From positions 1 through 39,543 of the forward strand of contig JAQYBD010000085.1 of NCBI GenBank assembly GCA_029338835.1: a stretch of DNA of 39,543 nt, read 5' to 3'. The DNA comes from Selenomonadaceae bacterium (GTDB lineage: Bacteria; Bacillota; Negativicutes; Selenomonadales; Selenomonadaceae). A program made the position numbers and the translations under genes. Of this stretch, positions 9,301 through 17,486 are shown piece by piece (the first letter of the stretch is position 1; each line of letters opens with the position of its first letter). Below the pieces are notes generated by a model. It did not search any database. It was given only the letters and a program-made list of their open reading frames with translations, and was not told the DNA's origin.

Positions 9301-10608
9301 GAGCGTCCGCATTTCACTGAGGACTGCAAGAAGACACACACGATCCTTGCCCCGCAGATGGCTCCCATCCACTTTGAACTCATCAAGGAAGTCATGCGCG
9401 ATTTCGGCTACAATCTTGTCGTACCGCAGATGCCGGACAAGGCGGCCATCGATCTTGGCCTGCGCTATGTCAACAATGACATGTGCTATCCGTCGATTGT
9501 CGTCATCGGCCAGCTCATCGCGGCACTCAAATCGGGCAAATACGATCCGGATCACACGAGCATTGCCATGTTCCAGACGTGCGGCGCCTGCCGTGCGACG
9601 AATTACATGAGTGTCATGCGCCAGGCGCTGAAATATGCGGGCTTCCCCCAGGTGCCGGTCTTTGCTGTACACGGCCTGCCGGAGGAAACGGATTCCTTCC
9701 GTTTGACGCGCCCGATGCTCGTGGCGGCTGTCAAGGCTGCAATCTTCGGCGATCTCTTGCAGAATGTCCGCAACCGCATGCTGCCGTATGAACTCCAGCA
9801 GGGCGAGACGCAGCGCCTTTACGACAAATGGATGACGAAGTGCAAAGACATCCTGCGCGATGGCGGCTTCTTCGCTTACAAGCGGGCCATCAAGCAGATT
9901 GTCCGGGAGTTCGACAACATCCCCATCGATGAGACGCTCTGGAAGCCCAAGGTCGGTATTGTCGGCGAGATCCTCGCCAAGTACCATCCGGTGGCTAACA
10001 ACCATATCGAGCGCGTACTCATCGAGGAAGGCGCTGAGGTAGTCATGCCGGATTTCGTGGATTTCTTCCTGTACTCGGCATACGATTCCATTTCCAAGCA
10101 CGAGCTGCTGGACGGCAAGTACAAGGATGAATTCTTTGCCAAGATCTTCATCAAGATCATTGAATTCTTCCGCCAGCCCATGAAGAAAGCGCTGGAGAAG
10201 AGCCGCCATTTCATGCCGCCGCACTCCATCTACAAGACGGCAGAACTCGCTTCGCGTCATGTCAGCCTGGGCAACATGGCCGGCGAGGGCTGGTTCCTCA
10301 CGGGCGAGATGGTCAAGCTCATTGACGAAGGTGTGCCGAATGTGGTCTGCCTGCAGCCCTTTGGCTGCCTGCCCAACCATATTACCGGCAAGGGCGTCAT
10401 GCATGAACTGCGCGAGAGCTATAAAGGCGCAAACCTCACGGCTATCGATTGTGATGCCGGTTCATCAGAAGTCAATCAGCTCAATCGCATCAAGCTGATG
10501 CTGGCCGTTGCCAAAGAGCGCGGTCCCAAAGCACAGCCGAAGACGGAACCGCTTTCCGAGGAACAGCATGATGCCGCTGGCATGAAGATCGCGGAAAGCC
10601 ATCTGTAA
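6319..10608 (+). CDS. Acyl-CoA dehydratase activase-related fusion protein (two BadF/BadG/BcrA/BcrD ATPase domains plus DUF2229)
   Basis: A 1429-residue protein. Two ASKHA-fold ATPase domains resemble the activator of 2-hydroxyacyl-CoA dehydratases (HgdC type): about residues 6-258 (GIDVGSTTIKLVVLD) and 322-575 (GIDAGSTTTKIAAIG). HgdC holds one [4Fe-4S] cluster per homodimer through two cysteines per monomer. Equivalents are visible in each half here: C125 and C164, then C445 or C449 and C484. A four-cysteine cluster (C604, C607, C611, C630) links to a DUF2229-like part with further conserved Cys and Pro residues. Such proteins are common in anaerobic Firmicutes, but their substrate is unknown. 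The gene stands alone, and no dehydratase alpha/beta subunits are nearby. Confidence 0.88.
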   Translation: MKSVLNVGIDVGSTTIKLVVLDHEKKILYKNYARHFSEIGNALQENLTHLKSIVGEQKFSFALTGSAGMGIAQRIGLPFVQEVIACAAAVRQLIPQTDTVVELGGEDAKITYFGDAPEQRMNGVCAGGTGSFIDHMASLLSTDAKGLNDLAAKGKQIYTIASRCGVFAKTDIQALMNDGAEKADIALSIFQAVVNQTIGNLAQGRPINGKVAFLGGPLHFLPELKKRFIETLELDDEHVVDVDYGNYFVAMGAALADEAKVIDLPILEQSIERAREAAAKETRKADFTLFEDREDYARFKARHDKDKVKRGDLATYQGPVYIGIDAGSTTTKIAAIGKDKEILYTSYGSNHGSPLKTVVQEIKELYKALPEGTHIAGTMTTGYGEAIVKAALHADGGEVETFAHLRAAQEFCPQVTFVLDIGGQDMKCFFVKDGSIGNITLNEACSAGCGSFIQNFAEGLHMTPAEFAAKAIDSKAPVDLGTRCTVFMNSKVKQAQKEGAEVADISAGIAFSVIKNALFKVMQLKDVRELGDHIVVQGGTFYNDAVLRCMEKLLDREVIRPDIAGLMGAYGAAILALESGQEHSSLLSADALDAFSVATSSYRCRGCGNKCLITMQKFPDGSKYFTGNRCERGIGKEKKEADTPNIYRYKYERVFAHYRPLEHPQRGEIGIPRTLNMYEEYPFWFTFFTELDYRVVLSGKSSAKLYFKGMATVPSDSLCYPAKLAHGHIMDLVEKGVKKIFYPCEPYNMKDDVHPSENHFNCPIVASYAENIRGNMDILREKDIDFIQPFLPIHDKKRMIARLVEELGAHEHLTKEEITAAAEAGYRELAQYRQDVRDYGQKILNRIAMTGEQAILLVGRPYHIDPEINHGIPEMIQSYHLPILSEDAVYHMPVHGSKLEVVNQWSYHARLYHAAQFVAEHPNLTLIQFSSFGCGLDALTTGQVKEILEQHHRIYTMIKLDEVSNLGAARIRLRSLMAALARRKPVPYQEVAPIERPHFTEDCKKTHTILAPQMAPIHFELIKEVMRDFGYNLVVPQMPDKAAIDLGLRYVNNDMCYPSIVVIGQLIAALKSGKYDPDHTSIAMFQTCGACRATNYMSVMRQALKYAGFPQVPVFAVHGLPEETDSFRLTRPMLVAAVKAAIFGDLLQNVRNRMLPYELQQGETQRLYDKWMTKCKDILRDGGFFAYKRAIKQIVREFDNIPIDETLWKPKVGIVGEILAKYHPVANNHIERVLIEEGAEVVMPDFVDFFLYSAYDSISKHELLDGKYKDEFFAKIFIKIIEFFRQPMKKALEKSRHFMPPHSIYKTAELASRHVSLGNMAGEGWFLTGEMVKLIDEGVPNVVCLQPFGCLPNHITGKGVMHELRESYKGANLTAIDCDAGSSEVNQLNRIKLMLAVAKERGPKAQPKTEPLSEEQHDAAGMKIAESHL

Positions 10609-10639
10609 AAATAGGATACGGTTTCCCTAGAAAGATTCA

Positions 10640-10686
10640 ACAGGCCGCTGCTTATGCATCCGATTGCATAGGCAGCGGCCTGTTTG
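10640..10686 (+). terminator. Long hairpin terminator after the activase gene
   Basis: A 19-bp nearly perfect stem: ACAGGCCGCTGC pairs with GCAGCGGCCTGT and extends by TTATGCA against TGCATAG, around a 6-nt loop. Only three T residues follow. The stem is very stable, so termination is likely in spite of the short T run. It separates the activase gene from the purine operon. Confidence 0.75.
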
Positions 10687-10740
10687 GCATGTATGATATA
10701 TTGCGCCAAGGATATGCAAGGACATGTGTCTCCTTTTTGG

Positions 10741-10769
10741 TTGACAGGTGGAAAAAATCTCGTTATGAT
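10741..10769 (+). promoter_or_regulatory. Promoter of the purine operon
   Basis: A consensus TTGACA (10741-10746) and TATGAT (10764-10769) are separated by exactly 17 bp. Transcription would start near 10776, giving a leader of about 50 nt before purC. I found neither a B. subtilis-type PurBox nor a clear purine riboswitch. The sequence TTGCGATTGCAA (10795-10806) just downstream is a weak inverted repeat that could be an operator. Confidence 0.8.
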
Positions 10770-10825
10770 GGATATGTAAAGATATTACCCATTATTGCGA
10801 TTGCAAAAACGGAGGACGATCATTC

Positions 10826-11698
10826 ATGAAAGAGTATAAGCCGTTTAAATCCGGAAAAGTTCGCGAGGTCTACGACGCAGGCGACAGCATCATCATGGTG
10901 GCTACGGACCGCATCTCGGCTTTCGACCACATCCTCAAGAATAAGATCACGAAAAAAGGCGCAATCCTGACCCAGATGTCGAAGTTCTGGTTCGACTTCA
11001 CGAAGGATATCCTGCCCAATCACATGATCTCGGTGGATAATAAGGACATGCCGGAATTCTTCCAGCAGCCGCAATTCCTCGGCAACAGCATGAAATGCAA
11101 GAAGCTCACGATGATCCCGATGGAATGCATTGTCCGTGGTTATATCACGGGCAGCGGCTGGGAGAGCTACAAGGAAAACGGCACGATCTGCGGCATCAAA
11201 CTGCCGGCAGGACTCAAGGAATCGCAGCAGCTGCCTGAACCGATCTTTACGCCGAGTACCAAGGCAGAGATTGGCGATCATGATGAAAACGTTTCCCTCG
11301 AGCAGGGAGCCAAGGTCCTTGAGAAGAGTTTCCCGGGACATGGCCAGGAATATGCGGAGAAAGTTCGCGATTACACGATTGCCATTTACAAGAAATGCGC
11401 CGATTATGCACGTTCGCGCGGCATCATCATCGCCGATACGAAGTTTGAGTTCGGTCTTGATGAAGAAGGCAATATCATCCTCGGCGATGAGGTCCTGACG
11501 CCGGACAGCTCCCGTTTCTGGCCGCTGGAAGGCTATGAAGCAGGTAAGTCGCAGCCGTCGTATGACAAGCAGTTCGTCCGTGACTGGCTGAAAGCCAACC
11601 CGGATAGTGATTATGAACTCCCGCAGGATGTCATCGACAAGACGATTGCCAAATATAAAGAAGCATTCAAGATGCTGACGGGCAAGGATTTTGAATGA
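10826..11698 (+). CDS. purC: Phosphoribosylaminoimidazole-succinocarboxamide synthase (SAICAR synthase)
   Basis: A 290-residue PurC, which joins CAIR and aspartate with ATP to make SAICAR. The N-terminus KSGKVREVYDAGDSIIMVATDRISAFD contains the ATP-binding loop and the DRISAFD motif. Further signatures are MECIVRGYITGSGWESY and GIIIADTKFEFGLDEEGNIILGDEVLTPDSSRFWP. It is of the longer subtype (about 290-300 residues), unlike the ~240-residue B. subtilis enzyme. It is the first gene of the operon, with a GGAGG site upstream. purE follows after 44 nt. Confidence 0.96.
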   Translation: MKEYKPFKSGKVREVYDAGDSIIMVATDRISAFDHILKNKITKKGAILTQMSKFWFDFTKDILPNHMISVDNKDMPEFFQQPQFLGNSMKCKKLTMIPMECIVRGYITGSGWESYKENGTICGIKLPAGLKESQQLPEPIFTPSTKAEIGDHDENVSLEQGAKVLEKSFPGHGQEYAEKVRDYTIAIYKKCADYARSRGIIIADTKFEFGLDEEGNIILGDEVLTPDSSRFWPLEGYEAGKSQPSYDKQFVRDWLKANPDSDYELPQDVIDKTIAKYKEAFKMLTGKDFE

Positions 11699-11742
11699 AC
11701 TTGCCCGGCTATTCGTCGTATTGCATTAGGAGATGATCTTTC

Positions 11743-12228
11743 ATGAAAGTCGCTGTTCTCATGGGGAGTGATTCCGACTGGCCAATCTTGAAGCCAGCCG
11801 TTGAGCTCTTGAAACAGTTTGGGATTGAATCGGTCGTAGAAGTTGCTTCGGCACATCGCACGCCTGCCAAGGTGCGGGAGTTCGTACTCCATGCGCCGGA
11901 AAAAGGCGTGGGGGCCTTTATTGTGGCAGCTGGTGCGGCTGCACACCTCGCGGGTGTCGTAGCCAGCTATACGACGCTGCCCGTCATTGGTGTACCCATC
12001 AATGCCACGGCTCTGAACGGCATGGACGCTCTGCTCTCCACCGTCCAGATGCCTTCGGGCATCCCTGTGGCCACGATGGCCATCAATGGGGCCAAGAATG
12101 CGGCCATCTTTGCCGTTGAGATCTTTGCTGTTGCGGATGAGAGCCTCCAGAAGCAGCTCGCAGATTATCGTGCCAAGATGGTCGAGGAAGTTGACAAGAA
12201 AGCAGCTCGCGTAGCAGCGCAGCTCTAA
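11743..12228 (+). CDS. purE: N5-carboxyaminoimidazole ribonucleotide mutase
   Basis: A 161-residue PurE with the substrate-binding GSDSDWP loop at residues 8-14, the SAHRTP motif and a [11 protein letters not shown] segment. SAHRTP and the bacterial-type GSDSDWP indicate a class I mutase, which converts N5-CAIR (made by PurK) to CAIR. No purK gene is in the window, so PurK should lie elsewhere; if it is absent from the genome, a direct CO2-using role would have to be considered. The gene is followed by a terminator-like hairpin before purF. Confidence 0.95.
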   Translation: MKVAVLMGSDSDWPILKPAVELLKQFGIESVVEVASAHRTPAKVREFVLHAPEKGVGAFIVAAGAAAHLAGVVASYTTLPVIGVPINATALNGMDALLSTVQMPSGIPVATMAINGAKNAAIFAVEIFAVADESLQKQLADYRAKMVEEVDKKAARVAAQL

Positions 12229-12235
12229 AGAAGAG

Positions 12236-12261
12236 CGGTCCACCTTCGTGGACTGTTTTTT
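12236..12261 (+). terminator. Terminator-like hairpin between purE and purF
   Basis: An 8-bp stem (CGGTCCAC against GTGGACTG, one G-U pair) with loop CTTC and six T residues. It lies 8 nt after the purE stop but inside an otherwise continuous pur gene row. No convincing promoter follows before purF, so it probably acts as a partial terminator that lowers expression of the distal genes. Confidence 0.75.
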
Positions 12262-12319
12262 CATCATTTTTGACGAGTCAAGCAAAATAGGAAAGTGAAA
12301 AGGAAGAAGCAAAACAACC

Positions 12320-13759
12320 ATGTATGAAAATGGCTACAACCCAGAACCGAAATGGAAAGAGGAATGTGGTGTCTACGGCGTTTATTCTCACACGGAAGAC
12401 GTCTCAGGACTGACGTATCTCGGACTCTATGCTCTGCAGCATCGCGGGCAGGAAAGTGCCGGCATTGCCATCACGGATGGAGCCTGGATGGATGTAACGC
12501 GCGGTATGGGCCTTGTTAATGAGGTCTTCCGTCATCAGGTCCCGCATATGGAGAATCAGTGCATTGCGGTCGGTCACGTGCGGTATTCGACGACGGGCTC
12601 GAGCCTGCTCGCAAATACGCAACCGCTGCTGGTCAACTATGCAGGCGGCAAGATTGCACTCGCGCACAACGGCAATCTCACGAATGCAGCAGAGATCCGT
12701 CATGAACTCGAGCAGCAGGGGACAATCTTCCAGACGTCCATCGATTCGGAAGTCATCGTGAATCTGGTGGCTCGTTCCCACCAGGAGACCATCGAGGAGC
12801 GTATCGTCGAGAGCCTCAAGCTGGTCAAGGGATGCTACTGCCTGGCCATCATGACGGAGGAAAAACTCATCGGTGCCCGTGACCCTCAAGGCTTCCGCCC
12901 GCTCTGCATCGGCAAAACGGAGGAAGGCAGCTGGATCCTTTCCTCAGAGACCTGTGGGCTCGATGTGGTCGGTGCCGAGTTTGTCCGCGATGTCCTGCCG
13001 GGTGAGATGGTTGTCATCGATAAGGACGGTCTCAAGTCGTATCCTTTTGCGACGGAGGAAAAGAAGGCTGGCTGCATCTTTGAGTATATTTACTTCGCAC
13101 GCCCGGATTCCATCATTGACGGGCAGAGTGTCCATGAAGCACGTTTCCTCATGGGTCGCGAACTCGCACGTGAATCGGGGTTCAAGGGGGACATCGTCAT
13201 ATCGGTTCCCGACTCCGGTACGACGGCCGCGACTGGGTTCGCTTATGAATCCGGCATTCCCTTCGTTGAGGGGCTCATCAAGAACCGCTATATTGGCCGT
13301 ACGTTCATTCAGCCGACGCAGAAAAAGCGCGATACGGCAGTCAAGCTCAAACTCAATGCCATCCGCTCGGTCGTCGCTGGCAAGTCGGTCATCATGGTTG
13401 ATGATTCCATTGTCCGCGGTACGACGAGCGGCAAGATTGTCCGGATGCTTCGCAATGCCGGTGCAAAAGCTGTGCATGTCTGCATCAGCAGCCCGCCGAT
13501 TGGTTATCCGTGCTTCTATGGCATCGATACGAGCGTGCGCAAAGAACTCATTGCTGCGTCGAAGAGCGTTGAGGAAATCCGCGAGTTCATTGGTGCAGAT
13601 TCCCTGCACTTCCTGAGCATCGATGGACTCAAGAAGTGTGTGCCGCAGCTCAATGCCGATGATATGTGCTATGCCTGCTTCAACAGTGCATACCCGATTG
13701 AAGATGGAGCGAAGCCGGCTGGCAGCAGCAAATATGTATTTGAGCAGCGCAAGTGCTGA
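12320..13759 (+). CDS. purF: Amidophosphoribosyltransferase
   Basis: A 479-residue PurF, the first committed step of purine synthesis (PRPP plus glutamine to phosphoribosylamine). A 15-residue propeptide precedes the catalytic Cys16 (ECGVYG), exposed by self-cleavage in the B. subtilis-type enzyme. The glutaminase domain (to about 240) carries [11 protein letters not shown] and GHVRYSTTG. The phosphoribosyltransferase domain carries the PRPP loop [14 protein letters not shown]. Cysteines matching the [4Fe-4S] ligands are present in [22 protein letters not shown] and MCYACF, so this is the Fe-S, oxygen-sensitive form. Family members are feedback-inhibited by AMP/GMP. Confidence 0.96.
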   Translation: MYENGYNPEPKWKEECGVYGVYSHTEDVSGLTYLGLYALQHRGQESAGIAITDGAWMDVTRGMGLVNEVFRHQVPHMENQCIAVGHVRYSTTGSSLLANTQPLLVNYAGGKIALAHNGNLTNAAEIRHELEQQGTIFQTSIDSEVIVNLVARSHQETIEERIVESLKLVKGCYCLAIMTEEKLIGARDPQGFRPLCIGKTEEGSWILSSETCGLDVVGAEFVRDVLPGEMVVIDKDGLKSYPFATEEKKAGCIFEYIYFARPDSIIDGQSVHEARFLMGRELARESGFKGDIVISVPDSGTTAATGFAYESGIPFVEGLIKNRYIGRTFIQPTQKKRDTAVKLKLNAIRSVVAGKSVIMVDDSIVRGTTSGKIVRMLRNAGAKAVHVCISSPPIGYPCFYGIDTSVRKELIAASKSVEEIREFIGADSLHFLSIDGLKKCVPQLNADDMCYACFNSAYPIEDGAKPAGSSKYVFEQRKC

Positions 13760-13812
13760 GCAAAGTGTGTCGCAAGCATATAGTGGACAGGAAAGGAAAT
13801 AAGAGGAAGAAA

Positions 13813-14865
13813 ATGGCAGAACAACTTACCTATAAAGATTCTGGTGTCGATATCGATGCTGGCAACTATTCCGTCAAACTCATCAAGGACAGCGTGAAAG
13901 CAACGTATCGTCCAGAAGTCCTCGGCGACCTCGGCGGTTTCGGCGGCCTCTTTGCGTTGAACGCTGGTAAATATAAGGAACCGGTCCTGGTTTCCGGCAC
14001 AGATGGTGTCGGTACGAAGCTGCGCCTGGCTTTCATGCTGGATAAACACGACACCATTGGCCAGGATGCCGTCGCAATGTGCGTCAATGACATCCTGGTA
14101 CAGGGCGCAGAGCCCCTGTTCTTCCTTGATTATCTTGCTGTTGGCAAGCTGGACCCGGAACAGGTGGCCGCAGTGGTCAAGGGCGTGGCAGGTGCCTGCA
14201 AGGAATCGGGGTGTGCGCTCATAGGCGGCGAGACGGCTGAGATGAGCGGCTTCTATCCGGTGGGCGAGTACGATATCGCAGGCTTCGCGGTCGGCGTTGT
14301 CGAAAAATCCAAGGTCATTACGAGCGAGCGTGTCCAGGAAGGCGATGTACTGCTCGGCCTGCCCTCTTCCGGTGTCCATTCCAATGGCTATTCACTCGTC
14401 CGCAAGATCTGCTTCGAACACAAGGGCTTCAAGGGCGATGAGTACATCGATGAACTCGGCAAGACGATTGGTGAGGAACTCTTGACGCCGACGCGTCTCT
14501 ATCCCAAAACGTGTCTGCCGCTCATTGAGAAATTCGACATCCACGGGATGGTACATATCACGGGCGGCGGATTCTATGATAATATCCCGCGCGCACTGCC
14601 GGATGATATGGCTGTCACGATTGACAGTTCTGTCTGGCAGATGCCGGCCATCTTCCGTCTCCTGCAGCAGTGGGGCAATGTTGATTGGCATGAGATGTAC
14701 CGCACGTTCAACATGGGCATCGGCATGGTCATCATGACCAGCCGTGAGGAGGCCGATAAGATGAAAGCGTATCTGGCCGCCCAGAACGAAACGGTCTATG
14801 AGATCGGACGTGTTATCCGCGGCAACCATGATGTGACGATCAAAGGCGGCGTATTCGATGAGTAA
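13813..14865 (+). CDS. purM: Phosphoribosylformylglycinamidine cyclo-ligase (AIR synthetase)
   Basis: A 350-residue PurM, which closes the imidazole ring of FGAM to AIR with ATP. The start is ATG 13813 after AGAGGAAG. An in-frame ATG at 13753 overlaps the end of purF and would add 20 basic residues, so it is unlikely. Typical segments are [12 protein letters not shown] at the N-terminus, [44 protein letters not shown] and [16 protein letters not shown]. The stop codon lies 8 bp inside purN, indicating translational coupling. Confidence 0.96.
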   Translation: MAEQLTYKDSGVDIDAGNYSVKLIKDSVKATYRPEVLGDLGGFGGLFALNAGKYKEPVLVSGTDGVGTKLRLAFMLDKHDTIGQDAVAMCVNDILVQGAEPLFFLDYLAVGKLDPEQVAAVVKGVAGACKESGCALIGGETAEMSGFYPVGEYDIAGFAVGVVEKSKVITSERVQEGDVLLGLPSSGVHSNGYSLVRKICFEHKGFKGDEYIDELGKTIGEELLTPTRLYPKTCLPLIEKFDIHGMVHITGGGFYDNIPRALPDDMAVTIDSSVWQMPAIFRLLQQWGNVDWHEMYRTFNMGIGMVIMTSREEADKMKAYLAAQNETVYEIGRVIRGNHDVTIKGGVFDE

Positions 14866-15469
14866 ACAGATTTTAGGCGTGCTTTGCTCCGGCCGCGGCA
14901 CAGACCTCCAGTCCATCATCGATGCCATTGGTCGTGGCGAAGTGGATGCCACGATCGCTGTCGTGCTTGCCGACAAGCCGGATGCCTATGCGCTGACGCG
15001 TGCAAAAAAAGCTGGCATACGGGCTGTTTGCATTGACCGCAAGCAGCATGAAGGCCGTGAACCCTTTGAAAAGGCACTGATCGCGGCACTCGAAGAAGCT
15101 GGTGTTACGCTGGTCGTGCTGGCAGGTTTCATGCGCATCCTGACGCCATATTTCGTGCGTCACTTTGCAGGACGCATCATGAACATCCATCCGGCCCTGC
15201 TGCCGAGTTTCCCTGGGGCTCATGCGCACCGTGACGTACTCGCCTATGGCGTCAAGATCAGTGGCTGTACGGTACACTTCGTCGATGAAGGTACGGACAG
15301 CGGCCCCATCATCTTGCAGGCTGCCGTGCCTGTACTCGATGACGATACGGAAGAAACGCTCGGCGCCCGCGTACTCGAACAGGAACACATCATCTATCCG
15401 CAGGCCATCCAGCTTTACTGTGAAGGGCGCCTGAAGGTAGAAGGCCGTCATGTGCGGATTTTAGATTAA
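14858..15469 (+). CDS. purN: Phosphoribosylglycinamide formyltransferase (folate-dependent)
   Basis: A 203-residue PurN, which transfers a formyl group from 10-formyltetrahydrofolate to GAR. The catalytic triad of the family is visible: N109 and H111 in [13 protein letters not shown] and D147 in [10 protein letters not shown]. The substrate loop near the N-terminus reads SGRGTDLQ rather than the commoner SGxGSNLQ. The start codon overlaps purM by 8 bp. It is the only folate-dependent formyltransferase of the pathway in this window, because the purH gene downstream lacks its transformylase domain. Confidence 0.95.
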   Translation: MSKQILGVLCSGRGTDLQSIIDAIGRGEVDATIAVVLADKPDAYALTRAKKAGIRAVCIDRKQHEGREPFEKALIAALEEAGVTLVVLAGFMRILTPYFVRHFAGRIMNIHPALLPSFPGAHAHRDVLAYGVKISGCTVHFVDEGTDSGPIILQAAVPVLDDDTEETLGARVLEQEHIIYPQAIQLYCEGRLKVEGRHVRILD

Positions 15470-15487
15470 GAAAGAGGTACAAAGACC

Positions 15488-16081
15488 ATGAAGATCAAAC
15501 GCGCACTGATCAGTGTATCGAATAAACAGGGTGTCGTTGAATTTGCAAGAAAGCTCCATGAGGCTGGTGTCGAAATCGTTTCGACGGGTGGCACGATGAA
15601 AGCCATCAAGGAAGCAGGTATTCCCGTTACGTATGTCAGCGATGTCACGGGCTTCCCGGAGATCATGGATGGCCGTGTCAAGACGCTGAACCCGTACATC
15701 CATGGCGGCATCCTGGCTGTCCGCGACAACCCGGAACACGTCAGAGAGATGGAGGAACACCATATCACGGGCATCGACCTCGTAGCCGTCAATCTCTACC
15801 CATTCAAAGAGACAATCGCAAAGCCCGGTGTCACGCTCGCAGAAGCTATCGAGAACATCGATATCGGTGGCCCGGCCATGGTCCGTGCCGCTGCGAAGAA
15901 CTTCAAATTCGTCACCATCGTGACGAATCCGTCCCGCTACGATGCCATCGCTGAACAGGTCGCGAAAAATGGCTGTGTCGATGACCGCACGCGTATGGAA
16001 CTCGCACAGGAAGCCTTTGCCCATACGGCTGCCTACGATACGATGATCAAGGATTATCTCGCCGAACAGCTCAAGAAATAA
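15488..16081 (+). CDS. purH: Stand-alone IMP cyclohydrolase (PurH N-terminal domain only)
   Basis: A 197-residue protein matching only the IMP cyclohydrolase half of bifunctional PurH, which is normally about 510 residues. The methylglyoxal-synthase-like fold signature STGGTMKAI and [14 protein letters not shown] are present. So are the residues known to matter for cyclohydrolase activity: K65, Y104 (NLYPF), D125 (IDIGG) and K137 (RAAAKN). The protein ends at YLAEQLKK, the usual boundary before the AICAR transformylase domain. The 79 nt before purD have no remnant of that domain, so this is not a recent frameshift. The last purine step (FAICAR to IMP) is encoded here; AICAR formylation must come from another gene. 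Confidence 0.9.
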   Translation: MKIKRALISVSNKQGVVEFARKLHEAGVEIVSTGGTMKAIKEAGIPVTYVSDVTGFPEIMDGRVKTLNPYIHGGILAVRDNPEHVREMEEHHITGIDLVAVNLYPFKETIAKPGVTLAEAIENIDIGGPAMVRAAAKNFKFVTIVTNPSRYDAIAEQVAKNGCVDDRTRMELAQEAFAHTAAYDTMIKDYLAEQLKK

Positions 16082-16086
16082 GAAGA

Positions 16087-16146
16087 AGCCTTCTCCCGCC
16101 GGAGAAGGGGGTATCCCCTTGCGGCCTGTGGGAGAGGGCTGTTTTT
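16087..16146 (+). terminator. Large imperfect hairpin with T run between purH and purD
   Basis: An outer stem AGCCTTCTCCC (16087-16097) pairs with GGGAGAGGGCT (16130-16140) and is followed by G and five T residues. Inside, GCCG pairs with CGGC and GGGG with CCCC. The left arm can instead pair locally with GGAGAAGG (16101-16108), which would disrupt the outer stem. It lies between two genes of one operon and overlaps the leader of purD. A related design (CGCCTTCTC, GCCG, CGGC, GAGAAGGCG) occurs at 22910-22949. Confidence 0.6.
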
Positions 16147-16160
16147 GTGGAGGAATCATC

Positions 16161-17444
16161 ATGAATATCTTAGTAATCGGTTCGGGTGGCCGCGAGCATA
16201 CGCTGGCCTGGAAACTTGCACAGTCGCCGCTGGCTGCGAAACTCTATGCCGTGCCGGGCAATCCTGGCATGGCGGAAGTGGCAGAATGCATCCCGGGGGT
16301 CGATATCTGCGACAATGCAGCTCTGGTCAGGCTTGCTCAGGATAAAGCCATCGACCTTGTGGTTGTCGGTCCGGAAGTCCCCTTGACCAATGGGGTGGTT
16401 GATGCCATGAATGCAGCTGGCATCAAGGCCTTTGGCCCGACGAAGCTCGCTGCAGAGATTGAGGGCTCCAAGTCCTTCTCGAAGAATCTCATGAAGAAAT
16501 ACGGCATCCCGACGGCGAAGTATGAGGTCTTCACCAATGCAGATGATGCCCGTGCTTATGTGGAAAAAGAAGGGACTCCTATCGTCATCAAGGCAGACGG
16601 CCTTGCTGCCGGCAAAGGCGTTGTCGTTGCCATGACTCTTGACGAGGCACTCGATGCCATCCATGAAATCATGGATGATGCTGCTTTTGGTCAGGCTGGC
16701 AGTCGTGTGGTCATCGAAGAATTCATGGCTGGGGAAGAAGCTTCTCTCCTGGCATTCACGGATGGCAAGACGATTGTGCCGATGGTCAGCTCGCAGGATC
16801 ATAAACGTGCTTATGATGGAGATAAAGGGCCGAATACGGGCGGTATGGGAACGTATGCCCCAGCGCCGGTCATGACGAAGGAACTCGTTGCGGAAGCTGT
16901 GGAAAAGATCCTGAAGCCTGTCATTGACGCCATGGCTAAAGAAGGCCGTCCGTATAAGGGCTGTCTCTATGCCGGCCTCATGATCACGGATGATGGCCCG
17001 AAAGTCGTCGAGTTCAATGCCCGTTTTGGCGACCCTGAGACACAGGTTGTCCTGCCGCTGCTAGAAAGCGATCTCGTCAAGATCATGCTTGCCTGTGTCG
17101 ATGGCACGCTGGCGGATCTCGATATCGCGTGGAGCCACGGTGCTGCTGTCTGTGTCGTCATGGCCTCGGGCGGCTATCCGAAGTCTTATCAGAAGGGCTT
17201 TGCCATTGACGGCTTGGAAAAGGCCAAAGCTGCGGGTACGCTGGTATTCCATGCCGGCACAGCTGCGAAAGACGGCAAGATCGTCACAAGCGGCGGCCGT
17301 GTTCTCGGCGTCGTAGCCACGGCCGAGGACGTCAAGCAGGCTGTGGATAAGGCCTATAAAGGTGTTGCTGCCATTTCGTTCCAGGATGCATTCTATCGCA
17401 AGGATATCGCACATCGTGCGCTGGAACGCTTGCAGAAAAATTAA
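16161..17444 (+). CDS. purD: Phosphoribosylamine-glycine ligase (GAR synthetase)
   Basis: A 427-residue ATP-grasp enzyme joining phosphoribosylamine and glycine. The N-terminus MNILVIGSGGREHTLAWKL is diagnostic. The ATP-grasp domain shows VIKADGLAAGKGVVVA, SQDHKRAYDGDKGPNTGGMGTYAPAP and EFNARFGDPETQVVLPLL with metal-binding E and N residues. The ATG at 16161 is chosen over an in-frame ATG 14 codons upstream because it has GTGGAGGA at 16147-16154 and the normal N-terminus. It is the last gene of the pur operon in this window; purB, purK and purL/purQ/purS are not present. Confidence 0.95.
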   Translation: MNILVIGSGGREHTLAWKLAQSPLAAKLYAVPGNPGMAEVAECIPGVDICDNAALVRLAQDKAIDLVVVGPEVPLTNGVVDAMNAAGIKAFGPTKLAAEIEGSKSFSKNLMKKYGIPTAKYEVFTNADDARAYVEKEGTPIVIKADGLAAGKGVVVAMTLDEALDAIHEIMDDAAFGQAGSRVVIEEFMAGEEASLLAFTDGKTIVPMVSSQDHKRAYDGDKGPNTGGMGTYAPAPVMTKELVAEAVEKILKPVIDAMAKEGRPYKGCLYAGLMITDDGPKVVEFNARFGDPETQVVLPLLESDLVKIMLACVDGTLADLDIAWSHGAAVCVVMASGGYPKSYQKGFAIDGLEKAKAAGTLVFHAGTAAKDGKIVTSGGRVLGVVATAEDVKQAVDKAYKGVAAISFQDAFYRKDIAHRALERLQKN

Positions 17445-17451
17445 AATATAG

Positions 17452-17480
17452 TTTACAAAGTTACATAAGTACATTATAAT
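17452..17480 (+). promoter_or_regulatory. Promoter of the symporter gene
   Basis: TTTACA (17452-17457) and TATAAT (17475-17480) have 17-bp spacing. The direct repeat AGTACAT occurs at 17468-17474 and 17481-17487, flanking the -10 box; it may be an operator. Transcription would start near 17487 and leave a leader of about 125 nt. Confidence 0.8.
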
Positions 17481-17486
17481 AGTACA

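Noticed and set aside
6496-10404. A 1302-codon open reading frame on the minus strand, fully antisense to the activase gene
   Set aside because: It mirrors codon periodicity in a GC-rich gene with few stop codons in the antisense frame. The predicted protein has no domain, no ribosome-binding site was found, and the sense frame carries clear motifs throughout.
10795-10806. TTGCGATTGCAA in the purC leader considered as a PurR operator
   Set aside because: It lies downstream of the promoter and matches neither the E. coli PurR site nor the B. subtilis PurBox well enough.
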